This document shows, in pieces, positions 1-8,714 of a stretch of 64,000 nt of DNA. The DNA is from Sinorhizobium sp. B11 (lineage in GTDB: Bacteria; Pseudomonadota; Alphaproteobacteria; Rhizobiales; Rhizobiaceae): assembly GCA_039725955.1 (NCBI GenBank), contig CP091033.1, positions 1,612,001-1,676,000 on the forward strand, given 5' to 3'. The notes under the pieces were generated by a model. The model was not told where the DNA came from. It worked only from the letters and a program-made list of their open reading frames with translations, and searched no databases. Numbering within the stretch: position 1 is the first letter of the stretch; each line of letters starts with the position of its first letter. The translations under genes and the position numbers were made by a program.

Positions 1-75
1 GTTCGACATCGAAGGCTCTCCTTTCAAGACGAGCGATAACGAGGTTGGTGGACTAGCAATGTTGGGTCGTTGGCG

Positions 76-109
76 CTGCGGGGAGCACCGAGGTGTCACT
101 TCCCCGCAG
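76..109 (-). terminator. Inverted repeat at the end of the leftmost gene
   Basis: Arms CTGCGGGGA (76-84) and TCCCCGCAG (101-109) are perfectly complementary. The loop holds the stop codon of the leftward gene ending at 96. No T-run follows on the minus strand, so this may be only a weak terminator or an mRNA end structure. Confidence 0.25.
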
Positions 110-722
110 TCTTTGTCTTGGAAACAAACCTCTGCCAATCAGCCAGGTCAGCCGCATCCGCCATGCGTGCGAAGTCGAACGCGTACGCGGAAATGACATC
201 TGCCAGGCTCAACCAGACACCGGGCGGCTTCATGTTGGAGGTTTGTGCTGCCGTGGCCAGGCGATCGACCACATATACTTTCACGACAGGGTTGCGGTTG
301 TCGCCTGGCATAGCGCTCATCACTATGAACACGAGCCTGGCGGTCGCCGAAGTCATGAGGCTCTGGCGCAATTCGTCGCTGATGTCGGATAGGCGCTTTT
401 GCAGGGCAACATTATCATCAATGATCTGCCTGGCCTCAGGCACAAGCTCCACGATCAGCCCAGTCACGATCGGGCCATAGCCGACATCCCGCTCAGGTCG
501 CGCGACCATCTGCGTTCGTTCGAACCGACTTGCAGGCGACAGAAACGGCACATGGTTGAGCCCTGTTTCCCAAGCCGCCGCGGCAGCCAGACCTGGCTGA
601 CCGGCAACATAGCGGCCCACGACATCGGCGATTGTGTCGAGGACAGAGCTTGGCGTGACGGAGCCGGCGACGCATTGATCTGTCTTTGGATCGACAAAAT
701 GCAGTAAGATGCAGCTTTCCAT
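96..722 (-). CDS. Hypothetical protein, partner of the Evf-like gene
   Basis: A 208-residue protein that I do not recognise. I start it at the ATG at 722, which follows the upstream gene by 52 bases; the longer upstream extension of the frame is arginine/serine-rich and looks like the shadow of the neighbouring gene. There is no signal peptide. A hydrophobic stretch (LVFIVMSAMP, about residue 130) is too short to be a clear membrane helix. A charged helix-prone segment (about residues 98-122) precedes it. Same strand and close spacing suggest co-transcription with the gene at 775-1620, and the pair may act together, but nothing in the sequence gives a function. Confidence 0.6.
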   Translation of the reverse strand: MESCILLHFVDPKTDQCVAGSVTPSSVLDTIADVVGRYVAGQPGLAAAAAWETGLNHVPFLSPASRFERTQMVARPERDVGYGPIVTGLIVELVPEARQIIDDNVALQKRLSDISDELRQSLMTSATARLVFIVMSAMPGDNRNPVVKVYVVDRLATAAQTSNMKPPGVWLSLADVISAYAFDFARMADAADLADWQRFVSKTKTAGK

Positions 723-774
723 CGAAGCTTCTCCTATGGTTGACGTGCCGCCGCAAAGCGGCGGCACTGCCGGA

Positions 775-1620
775 TCAGTTCGTATCGAACTTGCCGTCGA
801 AGAAGTTGGTGGCCGACTCGATGTCGTCGATCTGCGTGCCCGAGATGAAGGCGTCGTATTTTTTCTTGACGTCAGCATTTGCGAGTGCGCCGTAATTGAA
901 CAACGATGTTGCGACGCGATAGCTGAACGACATCGAGAAGCTCTCGGCCGATCCACACGACGAGTAGATCTTCTTCTCATCCTGGGTAAAGTCGATGAAG
1001 TACCCCTTCAGCCAAGGATTGATCTTGATCTCGTTGCCGACCTGTTGGCCCTCGAGCACGATCGAGATCGTGCCGACGCTATAGGATTTCGTGCCGGTCT
1101 GGACCCCCATCCGTATGGAATCGCCGAGACCTGAAACGAATTCAGCAAAGGAAGCCAATGCAGGTCCACCGCCCACCGCGACGCCGAGAATCGTCGAGAT
1201 GAATTTTCCAGCCAGTTCCACCCCCTTGATGTTCTGGGTCATCGTCTGCTTGACGAATTGGCTCGGCCCCATCAGCGGCAGATGATTGAAGACGCTCTGC
1301 CACAGCATGGTGTCGTAGACCTTGTTGGGATCGTTGGCTTTGTCCGCGGCCTTGCGGACGTAGGCCGATGCGACCCCGGTCAGGTCGATAAGGTTTTGAC
1401 GCTGAACGTCCAACTCCTTCTGAACAGAGTCAGGCACTTTGGGCTGCGCCAGGATGACCGAGATAAGGCCATTGTCGGTGGTATTGAAAGCAGTTTGCGG
1501 ATCTTTGGGCGCACTGGGCAGCGGAGCGCCGGCCCTTAGCATTTCGTTGACGGTTGGCAGATGCGGGTGACGAATTTCCGCGAAGTAATCCACTGCGGAA
1601 TCAAGTGTAATCGAATTCAT
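775..1620 (-). CDS. Hypothetical protein, possibly Evf-like virulence factor family
   Basis: A 281-residue protein. The ATG at 1620 is preferred over the one at 1632 because GGAGACGATC lies just before it. Visible features are a glycine/alanine-rich hydrophobic stretch near residues 137-166, a single cysteine near residue 222 within a serine-rich segment (SSCGSAESFSMSFSY), and no signal peptide. The length, the all-helical look and the lone conserved-looking cysteine recall the Evf protein of Pectobacterium, which is about 280 residues and palmitoylated on one cysteine. That link is only a resemblance from memory and may be wrong. The gene is followed by an unknown gene on the same strand and sits beside an XRE-type regulator, so the three may form one accessory unit. 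Confidence 0.5.
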   Translation of the reverse strand: MNSITLDSAVDYFAEIRHPHLPTVNEMLRAGAPLPSAPKDPQTAFNTTDNGLISVILAQPKVPDSVQKELDVQRQNLIDLTGVASAYVRKAADKANDPNKVYDTMLWQSVFNHLPLMGPSQFVKQTMTQNIKGVELAGKFISTILGVAVGGGPALASFAEFVSGLGDSIRMGVQTGTKSYSVGTISIVLEGQQVGNEIKINPWLKGYFIDFTQDEKKIYSSCGSAESFSMSFSYRVATSLFNYGALANADVKKKYDAFISGTQIDDIESATNFFDGKFDTN

Positions 1621-1839
1621 GATCGTCTCCATCTCGGTTTAAATGAACGTAACGATCGGATAGACCCGTTATATTTGGCTCTATACCGTGACTTCTCTTG
1701 CACAATGCAGTTGCGATCTCGGAAAATACATCCGGGATGCGAGACAAATAGACATCGATTGAGGTATATTTTCAACTTATAGGTATTTTGTTGTCCGCAA
1801 AACGACCTTAGATTGTTTTCGCTCTGCGCAAAATGATGG
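1621..1839. promoter_or_regulatory. AT-rich spacer upstream of the Evf-like gene
   Basis: This 219-base AT-rich spacer separates the start of the Evf-like gene from the end of the XRE regulator gene. It must hold the promoter for the leftward pair unless the regulator is co-transcribed. The octamer CCGTTATA at 1666-1673 also occurs inside the regulator's own upstream palindrome (2232-2239), which hints that the regulator may act here too. Two AGGTAT words lie near 1761 and 1783. Confidence 0.3.
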
Positions 1840-2211
1840 TCACCCATCTGAACAAACAGACCGTAGGAAGGCCGTTAGGTGATCTGCGGCACCGGGCGGA
1901 AGGGCACGGAAGAGACTGGCAAATTCGTGCTCCGGTTCAGAGCGCGAGGGTAGCTTATGGTGTTCAGGTGAGCCTCGCCCAAGCACCAGCCAGTCGAGGG
2001 ACACATCCAGGGCCTTGCAGAGATTTGCGGCGCTCTCCAGCGAAATTGAATCGCCTTTGCGCCAGCGCGTCAGCGCACTTTCGTTTACACCCAGGGCTGC
2101 AGCGAGCGCCGTAAGTTTGCGCCAATTCCGGAGATCGATAGCCTCCTGTATTCTACGGCCGCGAACGATATCTCTGGAAAAAAGATGGAGGGGGTTCCAT
2201 GTAGACCTCAC
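1840..2211 (-). CDS. XRE-family helix-turn-helix transcriptional regulator
   Basis: A 123-residue DNA-binding protein. Residues about 33-78 form a lambda-repressor-type helix-turn-helix (LTALAAALGVNESALTRWRK, followed by the typical NLCKALDVSLDWLV tail). The N-terminal 30 residues and the C-terminal tail (about 80-123) are not recognised. No ATG precedes the domain in frame, so GTG at 2211 is the likely start; the ribosome site is weak. A nested palindrome starts 11 bases upstream, consistent with autoregulation. It lies upstream of and in the same direction as the Evf-like pair and is probably its regulator, an inference from position only. Confidence 0.8.
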   Translation of the reverse strand: MRSTWNPLHLFSRDIVRGRRIQEAIDLRNWRKLTALAAALGVNESALTRWRKGDSISLESAANLCKALDVSLDWLVLGRGSPEHHKLPSRSEPEHEFASLFRALPPGAADHLTAFLRSVCSDG

Positions 2212-2221
2212 GGGATCGCTT

Positions 2222-2255
2222 TAAGGTAGCACCGTTATAACGATAATCTACCTTA
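2222..2255. promoter_or_regulatory. Nested palindromic operator of the XRE regulator
   Basis: Outer arms TAAGGTAG (2222-2229) and CTACCTTA (2248-2255) are perfect inverted repeats. Inside them is the perfect ten-base palindrome CGTTATAACG (2233-2242), with a centre one base from the outer centre. The site ends 11 bases from the GTG start at 2211, where a bound repressor would block transcription. Confidence 0.55.
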
Positions 2256-2822
2256 GGAAGTGTAAACTGCGGGATGGAATCGCGCTGCCGAGGGAGAGAA
2301 GCAGGCGTCGCTCTTAAAGCGGTCATTTATGGAACAGCACAAGAACTTGGTGCGAACTTCATTCCCTTGGGTACGCGCAGAAACGACATCTGCAGCGACA
2401 GTCAATCGGTTTTCGTCAGACGGTGGTGGCGAGGTCACGGGAGGTTTGCGGGGATGGTTGAAACTTGGGCCGATCTTTGCCCCCTCCTTTCTCGACGGCG
2501 CATCACGGCGTCATATTGCTTGAACGTCCTGCTCGAGTCACTCGTTTGGCCAATTCGCCATTAAGGACGGTGGGCCAACGATCGCGAGCATCGTGCCGTT
2601 AGCGCTGAGCGGTATGGCACGCCATGATGGCCTCGCGAGCCACCGCCTGCAATATGATGATCACCGCGTTATCCATCTCAGGCTCGGTTGGCTGTCGACA
2701 ACGGACACCGATCGGTCGAGCTCATGACCCGCGCAGTCGTCTGGCAAGCGTAGCGATACACATACGATGCGCAAGGTGGTTTTCGCGAAGCGTTACTGCG
2801 TCGAAAGTAATAGATCCCATGC
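2256..2822. other. Intergenic region without a recognisable gene
   Basis: About 570 bases between the XRE regulator operator and the end of the sugar permease gene. Open frames here are short, overlap each other on both strands and have no recognisable domain. I see no RNA gene, clear terminator or repeat. Confidence 0.5.
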
Positions 2823-3668
2823 TCAGCTCTTCACCGACCCGGCCGCCATGCCCGCGAGGAAGTAGCGCTGGGCTATCAGATACAAGACCAGAAGCGGGAG
2901 CGATCCGAGCACGCTCATCGCCATCATCTCGTTCCATTCGAACGCGTGTTGGCCCATAAGCAACTCGATACCGATGGGAACAGTCCTCATGTCCATTGAC
3001 TTCGTCAAGGTCAGCGCGAAGAGGAATTCGTTCCATGCCAGCAGGAATGTATAGACCGCCGTCGCGACGATCCCCGGCACCGACAGCGGGATGATTACAC
3101 GCCAGAGCGCCGTCCAGCTCGACCCGCCATCGACAAGCACGGCCTCGTCGAGTTCCTTCGGCAAGGTATTGAGATAGCCAGTCATGAGAAGGATCGCATA
3201 AGGCAGCGTGAAAACCATGTAGGTTAAAATCAGCGCAAAATAGGTGTTGAAAATGCCGAAGGCGACGACCATGCCGAAATAGGGGATCAAAAGCGTGATC
3301 GGCGGCACGGTCTGCGTGCTGATGATGAACACGTTCAGCGTTTTCTTGAGCCGGAATGAATACCGACTGAAAGCATAGGCCGTCAGGATGGCGATCAGCA
3401 CCGTCAGAACCGTTACCACTCCCGCGACGAGATAGCTGTTGAGAAAGAAGCGAACCTTCGTTGGGTCGCTGAAGATCGCAAGATAGGCGACGCTGGTGAA
3501 ACGGTCAGGCAGCAGGCGCGGCGGGAGCGCAAAGATCTCGGTGTTCGACTTCAAGGACGTGAAGAACATCCACAGGATCGGAAAGCCCGCGAAGACCAGC
3601 CCGACCGCCAGCCCGAGATATGTCAGGAGGGTCGGTACGATGGTGCGACTGAGAGAGCGTTTTGCCAT
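2823..3668 (-). CDS. Carbohydrate ABC transporter permease, MalG type
   Basis: A 281-residue inner-membrane permease of the binding-protein-dependent sugar uptake class (MalG/UgpE family). Six hydrophobic segments are visible. The cytoplasmic EAA loop that contacts the ATPase reads EAVLVDGGSSWTALWRVIIP. The family signature region ending TYFALILTYMVF is also present. It is the last gene of the leftward sugar operon, six bases after the MalF-type permease, and together they form the membrane channel. The substrate cannot be read from the sequence; the accompanying kinase and aldolase point to a monosaccharide or sugar alcohol derivative. Confidence 0.92.
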   Translation of the reverse strand: MAKRSLSRTIVPTLLTYLGLAVGLVFAGFPILWMFFTSLKSNTEIFALPPRLLPDRFTSVAYLAIFSDPTKVRFFLNSYLVAGVVTVLTVLIAILTAYAFSRYSFRLKKTLNVFIISTQTVPPITLLIPYFGMVVAFGIFNTYFALILTYMVFTLPYAILLMTGYLNTLPKELDEAVLVDGGSSWTALWRVIIPLSVPGIVATAVYTFLLAWNEFLFALTLTKSMDMRTVPIGIELLMGQHAFEWNEMMAMSVLGSLPLLVLYLIAQRYFLAGMAAGSVKS

Positions 3669-3674
3669 TGCCGG

Positions 3675-4613
3675 TCACCTGGCCTTCTGGTGTTTGATGT
3701 AGAAATACGTGGCGCCCATCGAGATGATCAGAATGAAGATTGCGCTCGCCGACGCGCGCGAAAATTCATAACTCGAAAACGCAAGTTTGTAGGTGTAGGT
3801 GCTGAGCACCTCGGTCGCGTAGATCGGACCGCCTCCCGTCGTCATCCACACGAGGGGAAAGACCTGCATCGTCCAGATGAAATCAAGCAAGGCGATGCTG
3901 ATGATGATCGGCATCAATTGCGGGATCGTGATGTAGCGGAATTTCTGAAACTCGTTGGCGCCGTCAATGCCGGCGGCCTCGTAGAGATCCTTGGGGATGC
4001 CCTGAAGACCGGCGAGAAGGCTCACCATATAGAGCGGGTATCCCGCCCAGATATTCGCAAAGGTCAGCGCATGCAGCGCGGTTTTCGTCGAAGAAAACCA
4101 CTCGACCTTGAAGTCAATGATATGGAGCGTCATCAGGATACTGTTGACGACGCCATTCGGATCCAGAAGCAGCCGCCAGATGATCGCGATGATTACCGCC
4201 GTGAAGAGCCAGGGTAGAATGTAGAGAACCCGCAGAATGCTTCTGATCAACGGATCGACACGCTGGCTGTTGAGCAAAAGGGCGAAGGCGAGACCGATCA
4301 GAAGATGGAAGATGACGCTCATCACCGTGAAGTAGAGGGTCTGCCCGACCGATTGCCAGAAAACCGGATCTTTGAAGATCGTCACATAGTTCTGCAATCC
4401 GACGAAGGACGCGTCCTTTTTCGTGATCGCGCCGTCCATCAGCGAATAGCGCAGGACGGTGATCATGGGAAACAGCATCAGGAGGCAGAATAGAAACGTC
4501 GCTGGCGCAACATAAAAGTAGGGAACCAGCCTTTTTCTTGTCTTGTAAGACAGCAGACCGCGCTTGCGCGTTTTTGATTGCGTCCGGATCATAGTTTCGG
4601 TGGCGAGGCTCAT
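3675..4613 (-). CDS. Carbohydrate ABC transporter permease, MalF/UgpA type
   Basis: A 312-residue inner-membrane permease. I start it at the ATG at 4613; the frame is open further upstream but runs through the hairpin in the spacer and has no good start there. A basic N-terminus (KTRKRGLLSYKTRKR) precedes the first membrane segment, and six segments follow. The EAA loop reads EAAGIDGANEFQKFRYITIP. It is the heterodimer partner of the MalG-type permease directly downstream and is fed by the binding protein encoded upstream. Confidence 0.92.
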   Translation of the reverse strand: MSLATETMIRTQSKTRKRGLLSYKTRKRLVPYFYVAPATFLFCLLMLFPMITVLRYSLMDGAITKKDASFVGLQNYVTIFKDPVFWQSVGQTLYFTVMSVIFHLLIGLAFALLLNSQRVDPLIRSILRVLYILPWLFTAVIIAIIWRLLLDPNGVVNSILMTLHIIDFKVEWFSSTKTALHALTFANIWAGYPLYMVSLLAGLQGIPKDLYEAAGIDGANEFQKFRYITIPQLMPIIISIALLDFIWTMQVFPLVWMTTGGGPIYATEVLSTYTYKLAFSSYEFSRASASAIFILIISMGATYFYIKHQKAR

Positions 4614-4662
4614 GAGAGGTAATTTCTCCCTGGTCGTAACGCATTGCTTCGTCGCGATGCGA

Positions 4663-4694
4663 CGGCAGCGTGATCGAAGTCTGTCACGCTGCCG
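4663..4694 (-). promoter_or_regulatory. Strong hairpin between binding protein and permease genes
   Basis: Arms of 11 bases (4663-4673 and 4684-4694, core GGCAGCGTGA / TCACGCTGCC) are perfectly complementary around a 10-base loop. It lies 14 bases after the binding-protein stop codon and has no T-run. Such hairpins commonly protect the upstream binding-protein message and lower expression of the permeases; that role here is inferred. Confidence 0.6.
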
Positions 4695-4708
4695 CCCGTC
4701 TTGGGAGA

Positions 4709-5962
4709 CTACTTGCTGAATTCGACCAACCATTGCTTCTGCGTATTGGCAGCCGCGTCCTTTGCGGTTTGCTGACCGTCGAACATCTTCTGAACTTCGA
4801 CATTCATCTGACGCATGAGATCTTCGGCCACGGGCAGTCCGACGAATTCGTTGGCGAGCTTCCCGCTCTGGAATATCTTGAAGGCTTCTTCGAATAGCGG
4901 GTCCGATTTCGAGAAATCGGGTTTGGCGTGGATATTACCCGGGAAGGCATTGGCGATCGACACGAGGCGGCTGTTCACTTCCGGGCTCATCAGATATTCG
5001 ACGAGCTTCCAGGCCTCCGCCTTGTGCTCGCTTTTGTCACTGATGCCGATGCCCCAGGAGGCATAGGGCAACCCGCGCTTGCCGGTGTAGCCGTCAACGG
5101 CTGGAAGGGCGGAGATGCCGAATTTGAGATTGGGGTTTCGCTGGCGAATGAGGTTGATGTGCGCCAACGAGTCGATCATCATGCCGACACGCCCGTTGAC
5201 GAACTCTTCGACCTTGTCCTGTTCCTTCTTGGCAAAAATACCAGGCGAGATGACGCCGGCATCCTGCAGCGACTTGATGTATTCAAGCGTGCCGACGACA
5301 GAGGCATTTTCCAGATCTGGCTTGCCATCCTTCAGCATGGATGCTCCGGATGCCCAGACCCAGGACATCACGTCATTCTGGATGCCGCCGGGGTTTTGCA
5401 ACGACAGAGGCAACACCCAGCCATATTGGTTCTTGTCCGCATTGGTCATCTTCTTCGCGGCAGCAGCGAATTCGGTGCGGTTTGTCGGCAACTTTTCGAC
5501 CCCAGCCGCCTTTGCCAGATCGAGGTTGACAAAGACCGGGTAGACGAACGAGGCAAGCGGGAACATGACGCTTTGCCCATTGACCTTGATGATGTCGGCG
5601 ATCTGGCTCTGATCATATTTGGCATCAGCCATCAGGCTGTCCATCGAGGCGATTGCGCCCTGCTTTGCCAAGCCGTTGACCCATGCGCCGTCCAGGCCGA
5701 CGACATCGCTGAGTGTCCCGGACGCTGCGCCCACGACGATCTGATCATGGGTGGCGGAATAGGGACCGCTGACAAGCGTCACCTTGATGCCGGGGTTCTT
5801 GGCTTCAAAGTCATCCATGATGCTGCGCAGAGCACCGGCGGGCATTTCTGGCTCCCACCACTGGATGAACTCGAGATTGGTCTGGGCAAAGGCGCAGGTG
5901 GCGCATAGTGCCCAGGCGGCCACAGCCGACTGAGCCGCCACGATAAATCTTCTGACGTTCAT
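4709..5962 (-). CDS. Sugar ABC transporter periplasmic binding protein
   Basis: A 417-residue extracellular solute-binding protein of the maltose-binding (family 1) fold. A signal peptide of about 28 residues (hydrophobic core AAQSAVAAWALCATCAFA) precedes the mature protein. The start at 5962 has a strong AGGGAGGG ribosome site. The body shows the family pattern of a lysine-rich N-lobe, SVMFPLASFVYPVFVNLDLAK in the hinge region, and VGMMIDSLAHINLI. It captures the sugar in the periplasm and delivers it to the two permeases downstream. A hairpin separates it from the permease genes, consistent with higher expression of the binding protein. Confidence 0.9.
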   Translation of the reverse strand: MNVRRFIVAAQSAVAAWALCATCAFAQTNLEFIQWWEPEMPAGALRSIMDDFEAKNPGIKVTLVSGPYSATHDQIVVGAASGTLSDVVGLDGAWVNGLAKQGAIASMDSLMADAKYDQSQIADIIKVNGQSVMFPLASFVYPVFVNLDLAKAAGVEKLPTNRTEFAAAAKKMTNADKNQYGWVLPLSLQNPGGIQNDVMSWVWASGASMLKDGKPDLENASVVGTLEYIKSLQDAGVISPGIFAKKEQDKVEEFVNGRVGMMIDSLAHINLIRQRNPNLKFGISALPAVDGYTGKRGLPYASWGIGISDKSEHKAEAWKLVEYLMSPEVNSRLVSIANAFPGNIHAKPDFSKSDPLFEEAFKIFQSGKLANEFVGLPVAEDLMRQMNVEVQKMFDGQQTAKDAAANTQKQWLVEFSK

Positions 5963-6505
5963 GTTTCCCTCCCTGAAAACGATATTTCGCTCGATCCTCC
6001 CGATCGAGACCAAAGTAGGTTCCTCCAGGTGTCTGGCTGTCAATGAAGAACTGCAATCGGAAAAAGCAGGAGGGCTTCAGGGGCGATAAAAATTACTTTA
6101 AGCTATTGATTTTTATACATTTTATCTTCCAACGGCGAAGACGTTTTTTCTTTCCGGCATATTGCTCATGTCGCATTTTTTCTTTACTTTCGTAAACAAA
6201 TGAAAGCTGCGCCGCCCAAAGGAAAACAAATGAAAGGCTTTGGCGATCCAGGAAAAGCGGGGTTCCGCCAGGCTATCCTCACGGACTTAGCACCTTAAAG
6301 TAGAAATCAGGCGCCAACTAACTAACGCCAAAAGAACTCAGCCTTTGGCCGCAAAGTCACGGGTAACGAAACGGTGTAAGATCCTGCACTTTCGATGCGG
6401 AACGCGCAAAGCCGGCCGGCAAGGAGCGGCGAGGACTTGTGAACGATGACGCAAGCAGGCGCTCTTGCGAACGCCCGCCAAGCAGCTCCGTCGCCGCAGA
6501 TCTTG
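5963..6505. promoter_or_regulatory. Gene-free spacer with repeated motifs upstream of the binding protein
   Basis: These 543 bases inside the sugar operon hold no plausible gene. The part near 6085-6200 is AT-rich. The 13-mer AAACAAATGAAAG occurs twice, 30 bases apart (6194-6206 and 6224-6236), and the first copy is half of the dyad CTTTCGT-N6-ATGAAAG (6187-6206). The CTTTCGT word also appears in the divergent DeoR promoter region (near 9596). A second promoter, controlled by the same regulator, is a reasonable inference. Confidence 0.4.
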
Positions 6506-7651
6506 CTAGATTGCCAGATGCGTCTGAGGATCGAAGAAGTGTAGTTTGGCTACATCGATCGCCAGGTTGATCATTGCGCCCGGCTGGACTGTGCTCACGG
6601 ATTCGAACTTCGCCACGGCATTTGCCGCGCCGCTCAAGTCCTCGACGGCATCCGGGTCACCGGAATCGATCCGCGCTGCTTCTATCTTCAGATGAACGAT
6701 CAGCTCCGAACCCAACTCCTCGATCGATTTCACGAGGGCAGGGATCGTCGCGTGGCGTGATCCCGATTCCAGACCGCTGTCGTAAAGGTCTTCCGGGCGA
6801 ATGCCGAAGACGATCGTCTTGCCTTCGAACGCCCTCAGACCGGGAGACTGCTCGAATGCGGTCGTCGCGACCGGTATGGAAAAGGTCGGCAGATCAATCC
6901 TGCCGTTCTGCAAGCGGCCCTCGAACAGATTCATGGATGGTGAGCCGATGAAACCCGCAACGAAGGCGTTGACCGGCCGGCTATACAGTGTTTTTGGTGT
7001 GTCGACCTGCTGAAGGACGCCGCCCTTCAAGACCGCAACCCGGTCGCCCATGGTCAAGGCTTCGGTCTGATCGTGCGTCACATAGATCGTCGTCACGCCA
7101 AGCTGTCTTTGCAGGCTGACGATTTCGGCGCGCATTTGCACGCGCAGCTTGGCATCGAGGTTTGACAGGGGCTCGTCCATGAGAAACGCTGCCGGTTCCC
7201 GCACCATTGCGCGCCCCATGGCGACCCGCTGGCGTTGGCCGCCGGAGAGCGCGGCCGGCTTGCTGTCGAGCAGCGTATGCAGTTGAAGGGTCTTGGCAAT
7301 TTCATGGACCCGCTTCGTGCGCTCTTCCTTGCTCTTGCCTGCAAGCTTCATCGAGAAGGCAATATTTTCGAACACCGTCATATGCGGATAAAGCGCATAA
7401 TTCTGAAAGACCATCGCTATGTCCCGGTCCTTCGGCGCGAGATCCTCGACATTCTCTCCACCGATGCTCAGGGTCCCGCTGCTGATCTCTTCCAGCCCGG
7501 CGATCATGCGCAATGCCGTCGATTTTCCACATCCTGAAGGACCGACGAGGATGAGGAACTCGCCATCATTTATCGTCAGGCTAAGATCCTTGATCGCGTG
7601 GAATTTGGTTCCAAAGGTCTTGCAAATTTTATCCAGTACAACAACAGCCAC
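6506..7651 (-). CDS. Sugar ABC transporter ATP-binding protein, UgpC/MsmK type
   Basis: A 381-residue ATPase that powers the importer. Walker A is GPSGCGKST (about residue 38), the signature is LSGGQRQRVAMGRA, Walker B is AAFLMDEPLSNLD and the switch histidine is in YVTHDQTEA. The C-terminal third is the TOBE/regulatory domain typical of MalK/UgpC proteins (VFGIRPEDLYD), so the length fits the family. It is separated from the binding protein gene by a 543-base spacer and lies downstream of the broken kinase. ATPases of this class are sometimes shared between several sugar importers. Confidence 0.93.
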   Translation of the reverse strand: MAVVVLDKICKTFGTKFHAIKDLSLTINDGEFLILVGPSGCGKSTALRMIAGLEEISSGTLSIGGENVEDLAPKDRDIAMVFQNYALYPHMTVFENIAFSMKLAGKSKEERTKRVHEIAKTLQLHTLLDSKPAALSGGQRQRVAMGRAMVREPAAFLMDEPLSNLDAKLRVQMRAEIVSLQRQLGVTTIYVTHDQTEALTMGDRVAVLKGGVLQQVDTPKTLYSRPVNAFVAGFIGSPSMNLFEGRLQNGRIDLPTFSIPVATTAFEQSPGLRAFEGKTIVFGIRPEDLYDSGLESGSRHATIPALVKSIEELGSELIVHLKIEAARIDSGDPDAVEDLSGAANAVAKFESVSTVQPGAMINLAIDVAKLHFFDPQTHLAI

Positions 7652-7773
7652 GGCACTTCCTCCTTAGTATCGTCGCCAGCCAATCCCCAGGACAGCCCCT
7701 CCCCGGCGTCGAACCGAAACCATCATCTGCGCAGCGCTAGTCCGATCGTCCAGGACACCGGTGTGATGAACTC

Positions 7774-8711
7774 TCACTCCGGTGGCGCGATCGGTCTGGG
7801 CACGGGTGCATTTTCCCTCGCCAGCCACGCGAGACAGGCGCTTTGATCCGGCAGGGCCATGCGGCCACCGGGGCCAGTCACCGAAATCGCGGCTGCGGCA
7901 GTTGCATAGACGGCGCAGTCGACAGGCGGCTTTCCCTGTGTCAGCGCAAAAGCATAAGCACCGTGAAAGCAATCTCCGGCGCCCGTCGTGTCGACCGCTT
8001 TGACCTCGTAGGCCGGAACATGCCACAAAACGGCGTCTCCCGTCTGCCTGATATAGGATCCTCGCTCACCGTCGGTCAAAACGACTGCGGTGCGGTCGTC
8101 AGACCAGAGCTTATGGAGGATCAACGCCGGATCGGATTCGCAGGAATAAGTCTGCGCAAATTTCAATGGCAGTACCAGATGTCGGACAGGCTCAATAATC
8201 GTTCGGTCGCAGGCCCGATCGTCCATTCAATGTCTGCCACCACAGCAAGGCCCAGCTTGCGGGCGCGCGCAACGATCGTATCGGCGTGGGTGGCATAGCC
8301 GTCGATCAACAGCACCTGGGCTTGTGCAAGAGTGCTATCGGCGAGTGCCTCGGAGGTTCCGTGCGGCACATTGTCGTCATAGGCGATAAACCTGTCGCCT
8401 TCAGGTCCGACCGTGATCACCGACCGTATCGGCTTGGCATCGGGGCGGCGCGGTGCAAAGGATATGTCGACCCCGTGCCGTTCAAGCTCGCGGGCGCTGA
8501 TATCGGTAACAGGCTGATCACTCAGCCAACCGATGAAACCGGCCCGCCCCCCCAGCTTTGCGACCGCAACAAGGGCCGTCGCGACATTGCCGCCGTGGTC
8601 ATGGGTGCGACTTGTCACCTTTCCCTTGCCGGCGCTCAGCGGTCGATCGACGTAGATGATATCGTCGATCGCCAGCGCCCCGAAGCCGAGAACCTGAAGG
8701 TTGTGTGTCAC
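7774..8711 (-). pseudogene. PfkB-family sugar kinase, split by a one-base frameshift
   Basis: The gene encodes a ribokinase/PfkB-type kinase of about 312 residues in two frames. Codons from 8711 to about 8181 give the N-terminal part, with the substrate-binding glycine segment HGGNVATALVAVAKLGG; this frame then stops at 8163. The C-terminal part, read in another frame from about 8180 to 7774, holds the catalytic motif VDTTGAGDCFHGAYAF and the PGGR segment. Inserting one C after the GAC codon at 8181-8183 restores a continuous LSDHLVLPLKF reading. It would phosphorylate the imported sugar before cleavage by the aldolase encoded just upstream. There is no slippery heptamer at the junction, so this is either a recent loss-of-function mutation or a sequence error. 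Confidence 0.85.
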
Positions 8712-8714
8712 CCT

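Noticed and set aside
4928..5908. Rightward open frame of 326 codons
   Set aside because: It lies opposite the sugar binding-protein gene, which has a signal peptide, a ribosome site and family motifs.
8163..8226. Programmed frameshift in the sugar kinase
   Set aside because: No slippery heptamer or downstream structure is seen, and PfkB kinases are not known to be recoded; a simple one-base change explains it.
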